From positions 682,001 through 746,000 of the forward strand of contig JBKBOU010000003.1 in assembly GCA_046293395.1 (NCBI GenBank): a stretch of DNA of 64,000 nt, in the 5' to 3' direction. Under the pieces are notes generated by a model. It ran no database searches and was not told where the DNA came from. It was given only the letters and a program-made list of their open reading frames with translations. The position numbers and the translations under genes are program-made. Below, one piece after another: positions 9,197 through 15,921 of the stretch. Position 1 is the stretch's first letter, and the number at the start of each line of letters is the position of its first letter. Source of the stretch: CAYNRA01 sp046293395. Lineage in GTDB: Bacteria > Bacteroidota > Bacteroidia > Cytophagales > Spirosomataceae.

Positions 9197-9840
9197 TTGT
9201 TATTTTTTGAATACTTTCCTAAGTTTTTAATCATTTCATCAACCTTCCTCATATTTCCATCAATCAACTCACTACGTTTATCATTGGTTATATTAATAAC
9301 TTTTATACTCTCTTTGGGAAGTTCATGTATTTCTTTGAGAGATGGATGTTTATCTAACATAATCAATGTTTCCTTTTGGGCCAAAGGTTGAGATATATTT
9401 TGATTTGCAGGAGACTTTATCTTAAATCTTTTATCACCAATATCTCTCAAGACAAAATCTAATACCTTAGCTCCTGACTTAGCATATTTGTTTCTGTAAT
9501 ACGACTCGTTAACAAAAACAAAAAATGTGGTATCAAAATCATTCTGAAATATAAGATAATGCTCTCTAATATAGAGTACTTGAAACAATTTTGAAATGCC
9601 ATTTATTTCCAACAAAAGACAATTTGAAGTTTTAATGTATTCCCATTTAGCCTTTTCAATTACACCATTTTTCGAAATCAGTAATTGATCATTTTTACTT
9701 CTAAAGATATACGATGTTTTATTTTCGATAGGGTCTATTGAAATGAGACACCAAACTTTATCAACCAATAATGTGTGGTTTTCCAATTTTTCACTCAAAC
9801 TCTTTGTTACCGATAGGATTCCTTTGAATAAATTTTTCAC
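9193..9840 (-). CDS. unknown soluble protein (first gene of two-gene module)
   Basis: This 215-residue protein starts with GTG at 9840 (GTG AAA AAT TTA); no better in-frame ATG lies upstream. The N-terminal ~115 residues look like a compact beta-rich domain (SYIFRSKNDQLLISKNG, then KAKWEYI and FFVFVNESYY). I have a loose impression of this pattern from small uncharacterised Bacteroidota proteins but cannot name the family. The rest is polar and probably helical. There is no signal peptide or membrane segment. The gene begins 40 bp after the palindrome of repeat copy A, exactly where the neighbouring toxin-antitoxin modules have their antitoxin, and overlaps the next gene by 4 bp. By position it is the antitoxin or sensor candidate. 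Confidence 0.6.
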   Translation of the reverse strand: MKNLFKGILSVTKSLSEKLENHTLLVDKVWCLISIDPIENKTSYIFRSKNDQLLISKNGVIEKAKWEYIKTSNCLLLEINGISKLFQVLYIREHYLIFQNDFDTTFFVFVNESYYRNKYAKSGAKVLDFVLRDIGDKRFKIKSPANQNISQPLAQKETLIMLDKHPSLKEIHELPKESIKVINITNDKRSELIDGNMRKVDEMIKNLGKYSKNNK

Positions 9841-9880
9841 TTGAATATTTTGAGAGTACCGATGACTTAAAAATTATAAG

Positions 9881-9950
9881 TGATATTACCCATTTTCTTG
9901 TTTTGTACCAAAGATACTATCTGTTTTTTGGGAATTGCAAGGGGGAATAT
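9881..9950 (-). repeat. promoter repeat copy A
   Basis: First of four direct ~70-bp repeats at 9881, 10495, 11110 and 11715. Read on the minus strand it has a TTG -33 element (9938-9940), a 21-bp spacer and a TATCTTTG -7 box (9909-9916), then the palindrome in slightly degenerate form (GTGATATTAC type, at its right-hand edge on the plus strand near 9881). It begins three bases after the relE stop at 9954 and drives the unknown pair at 8759-9840. Confidence 0.8.
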
Positions 9951-9953
9951 TTG

Positions 9954-10229
9954 CTAATAAATATCGCCACGTTTTTTAACTTGCACAACTGTGACGGTTA
10001 TGATTTGCTCTTCAATGGTGTAAATGATTCTGATATTACCTACTCTAATTCTATAATAATCGTCGCCTGCTACCCTGTCACTTTCATAACCTGACATTTT
10101 TAGATAGCCATGTGGGCGAGGGTTGCTTGCTAGCTCAGATATTTTGTTGATTACTTGCTTGGCAATAACAGAATGTAGTCTCTTGATTTCTTTTCCTGCT
10201 TTGTTATCTATGATGATGTGATAGCTCAT
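9954..10229 (-). CDS. RelE/ParE-family toxin
   Basis: This is a 91-residue RelE/ParE-superfamily protein. Characteristic segments are AGKEIKRLHSVIAKQVINKI (11-30), LASNPRPHGYLKM (33-45), DDYYRIRVGNIRIIYTI (56-72) and the terminal strand ITVTVVQVKKRGDIY. The family consists of ribosome-dependent mRNA interferases or gyrase inhibitors; the arginine-rich RIRVGNIR core is intact. It overlaps its antitoxin gene by 4 bp (ATGA) and appears complete. Its stop codon directly abuts repeat copy A. Confidence 0.9.
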   Translation of the reverse strand: MSYHIIIDNKAGKEIKRLHSVIAKQVINKISELASNPRPHGYLKMSGYESDRVAGDDYYRIRVGNIRIIYTIEEQIITVTVVQVKKRGDIY

Positions 10230-10468
10230 TGTGCTTCAATAGAGGCTAAATACTCTTTCGCAAACTCATCAAATGGCACTGCTAACGAAGGATTTGCTCT
10301 TAGTTCTTTCATTCTGGCTTTGGCTTCTACTAAATCTTCGAGGTCTTCCATCCATTGTTCGTATGCTTGTCTGATCATCTTATTTCTCAAGTCAAGCTGT
10401 ACCATAACGGGTTTGCCTTGGTCATCGGTGAGATACGTTCTGTATTTTCTCAATGTTTCTATTTTCAT
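10226..10468 (-). CDS. antitoxin partner of RelE-type toxin
   Basis: This 80-residue acidic, mostly helical protein directly precedes the RelE-like toxin with a 4-bp overlap. The N-terminus (MKIETLRKYRTYLTDDQGKPVMVQLD) looks like a short beta-hairpin dimerisation region; the C-terminal half (FDEFAKEYLASIEAQ) would wrap the toxin. I see no classical ribbon-helix-helix motif. It is paralogous to the antitoxin at 11479-11688, which shares MKIET, the LAEF/FDEF-KEYLA tail and even the untranslated leader. The ATG is 26 bp after the palindrome of repeat copy B. Confidence 0.8.
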   Translation of the reverse strand: MKIETLRKYRTYLTDDQGKPVMVQLDLRNKMIRQAYEQWMEDLEDLVEAKARMKELRANPSLAVPFDEFAKEYLASIEAQ

Positions 10469-10494
10469 AACGTGTTGTTTGTTAGGAATTAAGA

Positions 10495-10564
10495 GTAATA
10501 TTACCCATTTTCTTGTTTTGTAACAAAGATACTATCTGTTTTTTTGAAATTGTAAGGGGAAAAT
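10495..10564 (-). repeat. promoter repeat copy B
   Basis: Second copy of the repeat. On the minus strand it carries a TATCTTTG -7 box (10524-10531) and the perfect 10-bp palindrome GTAATATTAC (10495-10504). The -33 element is TTA where copies A, C and D have TTG, so this copy may be weaker. It lies between the end of hicA (10576) and the antitoxin start (10468). Bases from the palindrome to the antitoxin ATG are nearly identical to those of copy D. Confidence 0.8.
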
Positions 10565-10575
10565 GGGGGATGTAA

Positions 10576-10782
10576 TTATTCAAAATCTTTTGTTTCTAAC
10601 TTTGCCTGTTTAATCAGACTGCGAAATAAACTTGTTGGTATATCTCTGTTGCCATGTACGGGTACAACGAGCGGTCTTTGCCTTTCAGGATGTATCAGGA
10701 TATGATGGCTACCTGCGATTCTTTTGAGTATCCATCCGTTTTGTTCCAATATTTTTATAAAATGCTTCGGAGATTGATTCAT
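10576..10782 (-). CDS. hicA: HicA-family toxin
   Basis: This 68-residue protein has the full HicA fold signature: helix-loop ILEQNGWILKRIAGSHHILI (11-30) with the catalytic histidine in GSHH (H26), then VVPVHGNRDIPTSLFRSLIKQA. HicA toxins are ribosome-independent mRNA interferases with a double-stranded RNA-binding-like fold. The gene shares one base with the hicB stop (TAATG). The order here is antitoxin first, the same as the other modules in this array. Confidence 0.93.
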   Translation of the reverse strand: MNQSPKHFIKILEQNGWILKRIAGSHHILIHPERQRPLVVPVHGNRDIPTSLFRSLIKQAKLETKDFE

Positions 10783-11066
10783 TAGGAGGTAACAGCAGCT
10801 AAAGGTATATGTAAATGATACTCCATAGTTTGGCTATCATCAGGGATGTCCCATCTTTCTTCTTGCATTACTGCTAGTATGCCTTCGGCAGCTTCTTTGA
10901 TGTGCTTCATGGCTTCTTCTACGGTGTCCCCATACGTCATACAACCCTCAATACTGGGAATGCTTGCATAATAAACCTTGTCTTCGTCAGAATACGACAC
11001 GACAACCCTAAAGGTTCTGTTGAGTACATGTTGCGCGTTTTGAATTTCGATGCCTGTTTGTCCCAT
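10782..11066 (-). CDS. hicB: HicB-family antitoxin
   Basis: This 94-residue protein has the HicB partial RNase-H-like fold: VVSYSDEDKVYYASIPSIEGCMTYGDTVEEAMKHIKEAAEGIL (about 22-64). It stops shortly after that domain with no separate HTH or ribbon-helix-helix domain visible, so DNA binding may come from the fold itself or be absent. It neutralises HicA and probably autoregulates. The start is 43 bp downstream of the palindrome in repeat copy C. Confidence 0.9.
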   Translation of the reverse strand: MGQTGIEIQNAQHVLNRTFRVVVSYSDEDKVYYASIPSIEGCMTYGDTVEEAMKHIKEAAEGILAVMQEERWDIPDDSQTMEYHLHIPLAAVTS

Positions 11067-11109
11067 AGATGTATCACGATAAAAAGATAAAACAACTGAC
11101 TATCAGCAT

Positions 11110-11180
11110 GTAATATTACCCATTTTCTTGTTTTGTACCAAAGATACTACCTGTTTTTTTTGAAATTGCAAGGGGAAAAT
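11110..11180 (-). repeat. promoter repeat copy C
   Basis: Third copy, with the perfect GTAATATTAC palindrome at 11110-11119, -7 box TATCTTTG on the minus strand (11139-11146) and TTG -33 element (11169-11171). It drives hicBA although its sequence is nearly the same as that of the copies driving RelE-type modules. Confidence 0.8.
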
Positions 11181-11193
11181 AGCATAACTTATT

Positions 11194-11475
11194 TTACTTC
11201 TTGTACGATTCTTTGCGATGTGCTGCTTTGACCACAGTTATGATACATTGCTGGTCTTGAATATGTTATATTACTCTGTACTCCTTTTTTACTTTAATTC
11301 TATGAAATGTTCTCACTTTGAGCCTTGGCGTAGAGTAGTTATTCATTTGCTTACTTCCAGATATTCTAGGATTGCAGGCCAATTGCTCTAAGGCTTCAAA
11401 TATTGCATTTGCTACCTCAAATGGTAATTTTTGTATTTCTTTTTCGGCTGCTGGTAGGATGATAATTTCATACAT
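11194..11475 (-). pseudogene. RelE/ParE-family toxin interrupted by an in-frame stop
   Basis: The frame from ATG 11475 reads as a RelE-type toxin (IILPAAEKEIQKLPFEVANA, LACNPRISGSKQMNNY, TFHRIKVKKEYRVI) and then meets TAA at 11266-11268 after 69 residues. The same frame continues without a shift for 23 codons (HIQDQQCIITVVKAAHRKES) to TAA at 11194-11196, which is exactly the missing last beta-strand and basic tail of the family. A single base change at the stop explains this. The core loop is also shorter than in the neighbouring toxin. It is probably inactive unless the truncated form folds; the antitoxin next to it is intact. Confidence 0.85.
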
Positions 11476-11478
11476 TTC

Positions 11479-11688
11479 TTATTTTCGATTAGCGAGGTAT
11501 TCTTTTTTGAACTCCGCAAGTGGTCTTCCCCCACCCGTATTCATTCTTTTTTCTGCCTCCAAGCTATCCAATAAATCTTCAAAATACTGTGCTACGTTCT
11601 TGTTTGTAATATCTATCAACAGTGCGTTCTTAACTCCTTTAGAGTCAGAGACATACTGGATACTTTTTTCTATGGTTTCTATTTTCAT
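11479..11688 (-). CDS. antitoxin of the interrupted RelE-type module
   Basis: The start is ATG 11688, giving 69 residues beginning MKIETIEKSIQYV; the longer frame to 11754 runs through the promoter repeat and is rejected. It resembles the antitoxin at 10226-10468 in its first residues and in its tail (PLAEFKKEYLANRK against FDEFAKEYLAS). The body (LLDSLEAEKRMN) is helical. It lies three bases upstream of the broken toxin gene. It may persist as an orphan antitoxin able to protect against related toxins. Confidence 0.72.
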   Translation of the reverse strand: MKIETIEKSIQYVSDSKGVKNALLIDITNKNVAQYFEDLLDSLEAEKRMNTGGGRPLAEFKKEYLANRK

Positions 11689-11714
11689 AACGTGTTGTTT
11701 GTTAAGAATTAAGA

Positions 11715-11786
11715 GTAATATTACCCATTTTCTTGTTTCGTAACAAACATACATTCTGTTTTTTTTGAAAATTGCAAGGAGAGATA
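11715..11786 (-). repeat. promoter repeat copy D
   Basis: Fourth and most diverged copy, with the perfect GTAATATTAC palindrome (11715-11724). Its -7 box on the minus strand is TATGTTTG (11744-11751): the change from copies A-C falls on a free position of TAnnTTTG, so the consensus is kept. A TTG -33 element is at 11775-11777. It drives the antitoxin at 11479-11688. Confidence 0.78.
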
Positions 11787-11790
11787 TTTT

Positions 11791-11880
11791 CTAATCAATC
11801 TCTCTACGTTTCTTCACTTGCACGACTGTGATGGTTATGACTTGTTTCCAAATCTAGTTTCTCCGATTCTAATTTTTCTA
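11791..11880 (-). pseudogene. relE-type toxin remnant (3' end only)
   Basis: The minus strand ends with QVITITVVQVKKRREID and TAG at 11791-11793, closely matching the C-terminus of the intact toxin at 9954 (ITVTVVQVKKRGDIY). A second frame slightly upstream gives KIRIGETR, matching RIRVGNIR, so the fragment is frameshifted and shortened. It abuts repeat copy D just as the intact toxin abuts copy A. The rest of that module, including its antitoxin, is gone. From 11881 to the yebC promoter no gene is visible. Confidence 0.75.
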
Positions 11881-12104
11881 CTCCTATTTTACTTCTACGG
11901 AGTAAATCCCTTTGGTGCAAAACTTTCCTTTGACAACAACAATGTAGTTGCTAAACACTCTATCGGAGAGAAATAGAACTGAACCAATCAGACTTTCGAA
12001 AGCGTCATCACAATTATATTGACCTGAAACAGCAAAATTTATCAATTTTAAGTAATTTCGCAGCCAAATAAATCATTAACAAAAGGCTTTATTGGATATA
12101 TACT

Positions 12105-12827
12105 ATGGGAAGAGCGTTTGAATTTAGAAAAGCAAGAAAGATGAAGCGTTGGAGTTCAATGGCAAAGACCTTCACGCGTATTGGGAAAGATATTGTAATG
12201 GCTGTCAAGGCGGGTGGCCCCGACCCTGCGACGAACTCACGTCTTCGTGCTGTTGTGCAAAATGCCAAAGCGGCGAACATGCCCAAAACCAACGTAGAAT
12301 CTGCTATCAAACGTGCGTCTTCGAAAGACCAAGAAGATTACAAAGAGATTGTACTTGAAGGATACGCTATGCATGGTGTAGCTGTGCTTGTAGAATGTAC
12401 CACAGATAATAATAACCGAACTGTTGCAAATGTCCGTAGCTATTTTTCAAAAACAGGAGGTAGCTTAGGAACAAACGGGATGCTCGATTTCATCTTTGAG
12501 CGCAAATGTTTATTCAAAATTGCCAAAACAGAAGAAATTGATCTGGAAGAATTAGAATTTGAACTCATTGATTACGGCGCTGATGATGTTTTCTTAGATG
12601 AAGAAGCCGGACAAATTAATATTTATGGAGAATTTGCTGCGTATGGCGCACTCCAAAAATTCTTAGAAGAAAAAGGATTTGAACTTCTTCATGCAGATTT
12701 TGAACGGATTCCGACAGACACCAAGAAGCTCTCAGACGAGCAAGCAGCTGACATTGAAAAACTTTTGGACAAATTAGACGAAGACGACGATGTTCAAAAT
12801 GTTTATCACAATATGGTGCATGAGTAA
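12105..12827 (+). CDS. yebC: YebC/PmpR-family protein
   Basis: This 240-residue protein begins MGRAFEFRKARKMKRWSSMAKTFTRIGKDI, a Bacteroidota variant of the YebC N-terminus (normally MAGHSKWANIKHRK). Other family segments are VAVKAGGPDPATNSRLRAVVQNAKAANMPK-type (about 30-63), YKEIVLEGYAMHGVAVLVECTTDN (about 78-101) and GGSLGTNG. YebC proteins act as DNA-binding regulators in some species, and a role in relieving ribosome stalling has been described. It is a single gene with a strong terminator. A TAATTTCG near 12052 may be the -7 box. Confidence 0.93.
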   Translation: MGRAFEFRKARKMKRWSSMAKTFTRIGKDIVMAVKAGGPDPATNSRLRAVVQNAKAANMPKTNVESAIKRASSKDQEDYKEIVLEGYAMHGVAVLVECTTDNNNRTVANVRSYFSKTGGSLGTNGMLDFIFERKCLFKIAKTEEIDLEELEFELIDYGADDVFLDEEAGQINIYGEFAAYGALQKFLEEKGFELLHADFERIPTDTKKLSDEQAADIEKLLDKLDEDDDVQNVYHNMVHE

Positions 12828-12837
12828 CCTATTTATC

Positions 12838-12872
12838 AGACAAAATACCCGCCTCCGGCGGGTATTTTGTCT
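12838..12872. terminator. terminator after yebC
   Basis: Perfect 16-bp stem (12838-12853 with 12857-12872) around a TCC loop, GC-rich in the middle, followed by a T-rich stretch on the plus strand. Confidence 0.9.
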
Positions 12873-12903
12873 TTATTCTCTCCTTTCTGTTTCATAATCT
12901 GCT

Positions 12904-12911
12904 TATCTTTG
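12904..12911 (+). promoter_or_regulatory. -7 box of tpiA
   Basis: TATCTTTG matches the TAnnTTTG consensus 28 bp before the tpiA ATG. No clear TTG -33 element was found at the standard distance. Confidence 0.55.
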
Positions 12912-12939
12912 CCCGTTTTATAACCAAACACTTACTCCT

Positions 12940-13707
12940 ATGAGAAAAAAAATCGCCGCCGGTAATTGGAAAATGAACAAAACCTTTGAAGAAGGTAAAA
13001 TTCTCCTTTCTGAAGTCGTAAACATGGTGAAAGACGAACTCGTCCACCCAAATGTACACGTTGTATTGGGTGTTCCTGCACCTTATCTAAGCTCTTTCGC
13101 CGCTCTTATTGATACAACCAAAGTGGCCCTCGCCGCACAAAACTGTCATCCAAAAGAATCTGGCGCTTATACAGGTGAAGTTTCTGTAGGAATGCTTCAA
13201 TCTGTAGGTGTTCAATATGTTATCATTGGTCACAGCGAACGCAGAGAATATTTCCAAGAAACAGATGCCTTTATCGCCGAAAAAGTAGATGCTATTTTAG
13301 CCAAAGGTTTAACACCTATTTTCTGTTGTGGCGAAACGCTTCAACAAAGAGAGCAAGGCATTCATTTTGATTTCGTAACGGGTCAATTAACCAATAGCTT
13401 GTTCCATCTTTCTGCCGAAGAACTCCAGAAAGTTGTTATTGCTTATGAACCAATCTGGGCAATCGGTACTGGTGTGACGGCTTCTAGCGCACAAGCACAA
13501 GAAATGCACCAAGTGCTTCGCCAGCATTTAGCATCCAAATATGGCCAAGATGTTGCTGACGAAATAAGTATTTTGTACGGTGGTAGCGTAGGTGCAGCCA
13601 ATGCAGAAGAATTATTCTCGCAGCCAGACGTGGACGGCGGATTGGTCGGTGGAGCTTCGCTAAAATCCCGTGATTTTGTGAATATCGCTAAGTCTTTCCC
13701 CGCTTAA
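12940..13707 (+). CDS. tpiA: triose-phosphate isomerase
   Basis: This 255-residue protein has every signature of the TIM-barrel enzyme: GNWKMNK with N9 and K11, IIGHSERR with catalytic H98, AYEPIWAIGTG with catalytic E170 and the flexible phosphate-gripping loop, and YGGSV near residue 213. It interconverts dihydroxyacetone phosphate and glyceraldehyde 3-phosphate in glycolysis and gluconeogenesis. Length is normal. The gene stands alone between two terminators. Confidence 0.98.
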   Translation: MRKKIAAGNWKMNKTFEEGKILLSEVVNMVKDELVHPNVHVVLGVPAPYLSSFAALIDTTKVALAAQNCHPKESGAYTGEVSVGMLQSVGVQYVIIGHSERREYFQETDAFIAEKVDAILAKGLTPIFCCGETLQQREQGIHFDFVTGQLTNSLFHLSAEELQKVVIAYEPIWAIGTGVTASSAQAQEMHQVLRQHLASKYGQDVADEISILYGGSVGAANAEELFSQPDVDGGLVGGASLKSRDFVNIAKSFPA

Positions 13708-13727
13708 TCTCTCAGTCATCGAAAAAC

Positions 13728-13759
13728 AAAGAGGAGTGCTTAGATAAGTGCTCCTCTTT
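13728..13759. terminator. bidirectional terminator between tpiA and the TVP38 gene
   Basis: A 14-bp stem with two G-U pairs (arms starting AAAGAGGAG and ending CTCCTCTTT) around AGAT, with a T-rich run on the plus strand. It touches the stop codon of the convergent gene. Confidence 0.8.
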
Positions 13760-14414
13760 ATTTTTTCTTCCAAAAAGTTTGAATTAAGCCAACAACAGAT
13801 ACAACGAGTAAAAGAATCACCACTTGTTGTTGCCATTGCCCTTGCTCTGGGTTTTCAAAAGCCTCCTGAATGACTTTTGCCTGCGTACCTGTCCAGACGG
13901 CAATTAATGTACGTGGAATCATACCTAAAACGCCACCCAATAGGATATTCCGTAACTTTGCTCCAGATAAAGCTAAGGCAATATTTGTTAATGTAAAGGG
14001 TAAAACAGGAGATAGTTTGGTAAAGAATACGACTTTTAACTCATTCGTTTTTACTCTATTAATCATTTTTTGCGCTTTGGCATTTTCATAGACAAAGGAA
14101 AACCAGCGCTCAGTTGGTAGCCATTGAACGATTATATAAATAAGATAAATGGCAAATACATTGATTGCAAATACCGGAATTACCGCCCAATAACTCAAAA
14201 AATAGCCAAACACAACAGCCAAATAGGTAGGTGGAGACAAAGCCAAGGCAGACGTCACACTCGTAATACACGTAAGCCCTACCCAATAATACCAAGGCCA
14301 AGCTTGAACGATAGATTCATTTCGGACTGCTAAAGCGACCCAGAAGCTCGTGAAAAGAATCGGCAGAAGAACCAAAAGTAAACTAGATAAACCAGAAAGT
14401 AAATATTTTTTCAC
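13758..14414 (-). CDS. TVP38/TMEM64 (DedA-superfamily) membrane protein
   Basis: This 218-residue protein has about five hydrophobic segments (about 7-30, 42-60, 65-98, 130-170 and 195-213). Two features fit the TVP38/TMEM64/VTT family: the central FFTKLSPVLPFTLTNIALALSGAK (about 131-154), with its proline pair inside a re-entrant helix, and a following GVLGMIPRTLIAVWTG. Members of the wider superfamily are thought to flip or transport lipids; the substrate here is unknown. It is convergent with tpiA. The 300 bp upstream contain no other gene. Confidence 0.85.
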   Translation of the reverse strand: MKKYLLSGLSSLLLVLLPILFTSFWVALAVRNESIVQAWPWYYWVGLTCITSVTSALALSPPTYLAVVFGYFLSYWAVIPVFAINVFAIYLIYIIVQWLPTERWFSFVYENAKAQKMINRVKTNELKVVFFTKLSPVLPFTLTNIALALSGAKLRNILLGGVLGMIPRTLIAVWTGTQAKVIQEAFENPEQGQWQQQVVILLLVVSVVGLIQTFWKKK

Positions 14415-14656
14415 AAGCAGAGAAATAGCAAAAGATGTATCAAATTTCTAAACTACAAATATCCGTTGTTTTCTGAATATTCTTTCTTCATTCACCTTAA
14501 TTCAATCGATGAAATAGACTATCTTGAGAATCTACCCTCCTATTTTGACCAAGAATTTTTATCCATTCAATTCGTTCAACAAACCTAAAGTCTTGTGTTA
14601 TCAAATAAATGAATGGAAGACAAGAAGGCTTTTAGCTGAACAAACAGTTGATTGGG
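14415..14656. other. gene-free stretch between two divergent genes
   Basis: AT-rich spacer between the TVP38 gene (minus) and the cysteine desulfurase gene (plus). I see no coding frame with family features, no RNA gene and no repeat here; only the desulfurase promoter follows it. Confidence 0.6.
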
Positions 14657-14687
14657 TTGTATATATTCTTTGTAACGCATACTTTTG
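14657..14687 (+). promoter_or_regulatory. promoter of the cysteine desulfurase gene
   Basis: -33 TTG at 14657-14659, 20-bp spacer, -7 box TACTTTTG at 14680-14687, matching TAnnTTTG. The ATG is 28 bp downstream. Confidence 0.7.
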
Positions 14688-14715
14688 TTGATTCATCAGC
14701 AGAAAATTGTATCTC

Positions 14716-15861
14716 ATGGAACGTATTTATCTCGACAACGCAGCCACTACTCCATTAGACCCTCGTGTCTTGGAAGTAATGCTCCCTCTCATGACTGAAA
14801 ACTTCGGAAATCCTTCTTCCATTCATTCACACGGCAGAAAGGTAAAAAGTGCTATCGAACGAGCACGAAAAAGCGTTGCTTCTTTATTAAATACTTCCCC
14901 CGCTGAAATATTCTTCACCTCTGGCGGAACAGAAGCCGATAATACTGCCATTATCTCTTCCATTGAAACATACCAACTTACTCATGCCGTAACGTCTTCT
15001 TTAGAACATCATGCGGTGCTGCACACGCTTGAACATTTGGCGCAAAATGGCAAAATTAAACTGAGCTATGTACGCATTTCTGAAATCGGTGAAATTGACC
15101 TTTCTCATCTGGATGAATTGCTCGCAAATAACCCACGTTCTTTGGTTTCTTTGATGCACGGAAACAATGAAATCGGAAACTTATTGCCTTTAGAAGAGGT
15201 TAGTGCCATTTGTCGCAAACACCAAGCCGTTTTCCATTCGGATACTGTTCAAACCATGGGTCATTATGTGCATGATTTACAACAACTTTCCATTGATTTT
15301 TTGGTTGGTGCAGCACACAAGTTTCATGGCCCCAAAGGTGTTGGTTTTCTGTATGTAAACGCAGAAAACAAGATACATCCGTTCATTCATGGAGGCGCAC
15401 AAGAACGTAACATGCGCGGTGGCACAGAAAATGTCTATGGGATTGTCGGGCTTGCCAAAGCCTTGGAGCTTGCGTACGAAGGAATGGAAAGCCATCGAAA
15501 ACATATTGAGAGCTTGAAGCAAACGATGATTCAGCAATTAAATGACCGGATTCCCGGCGTTTCATTCAATGGTCTTTCTGGTAATTTGGAGAAAAGCTTA
15601 TATACAGTCCTGAATGTTAGTTTTCCACCAAGTGCGGAAAAAGATATGTTGTTATTCAACTTGGATATTGCCAAAATCTCTTGTTCTGGTGGCAGTGCGT
15701 GTTCGAGTGGAACGAATGTAGGTTCACATGTTCTGCAAGCACTCGAAACAGACCCAGAGCGCGGAAATGTCCGTTTTTCATTTAGTAAAAATACGACACT
15801 CGAAGAAATTAGTTATACGGTTGACGTTCTAACAGGTATTTTTAGTAAAGTGACTGTTTGA
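14716..15861 (+). CDS. cysteine desulfurase (NifS/IscS type)
   Basis: The ATG at 14716 gives 381 residues starting MERIYLDNAATTPLDPRVLE, the family's standard N-terminus; a TTG three codons earlier is unneeded. SGGTEADN (near 69), the PLP-binding lysine in GAAHKFHGPKG (K202) and the catalytic cysteine in GSACSSGT (about C329) are all present. The enzyme removes sulfur from cysteine for Fe-S cluster or tRNA thiolation. No iscU, iscA or mnmA neighbour is present. The short loop around the catalytic cysteine puts it in the NifS/IscS group rather than SufS. Confidence 0.93.
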   Translation: MERIYLDNAATTPLDPRVLEVMLPLMTENFGNPSSIHSHGRKVKSAIERARKSVASLLNTSPAEIFFTSGGTEADNTAIISSIETYQLTHAVTSSLEHHAVLHTLEHLAQNGKIKLSYVRISEIGEIDLSHLDELLANNPRSLVSLMHGNNEIGNLLPLEEVSAICRKHQAVFHSDTVQTMGHYVHDLQQLSIDFLVGAAHKFHGPKGVGFLYVNAENKIHPFIHGGAQERNMRGGTENVYGIVGLAKALELAYEGMESHRKHIESLKQTMIQQLNDRIPGVSFNGLSGNLEKSLYTVLNVSFPPSAEKDMLLFNLDIAKISCSGGSACSSGTNVGSHVLQALETDPERGNVRFSFSKNTTLEEISYTVDVLTGIFSKVTV

Positions 15862-15881
15862 TTCGTTTGACATTTCTTCTC

Positions 15882-15921
15882 AAAAAATATCCTCCACAGC
15901 AAACTATGGAGGATATTTTTT
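15882..15921. terminator. bidirectional terminator
   Basis: 15-bp stem (15882-15896 with 15907-15921) with A/T runs on both sides, placed between the convergent desulfurase and gluconate-dehydrogenase-like subunit genes. Confidence 0.85.

Noticed and set aside
11479..11754. 91-residue protein starting at 11754
   Set aside because: Its first 22 residues are translated from the promoter repeat; the paralogous antitoxin shows that the true start is at 11688.
9881..11786. CRISPR array
   Set aside because: The repeats are spaced about 610 bp apart with genes between them and number only four; CRISPR repeats are short with spacers of similar length.
8759..11880. Integron or superintegron cassette array
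   Set aside because: No integrase gene is in the window, and the repeats carry promoters and lack the paired inverted core sites expected of attC sites.
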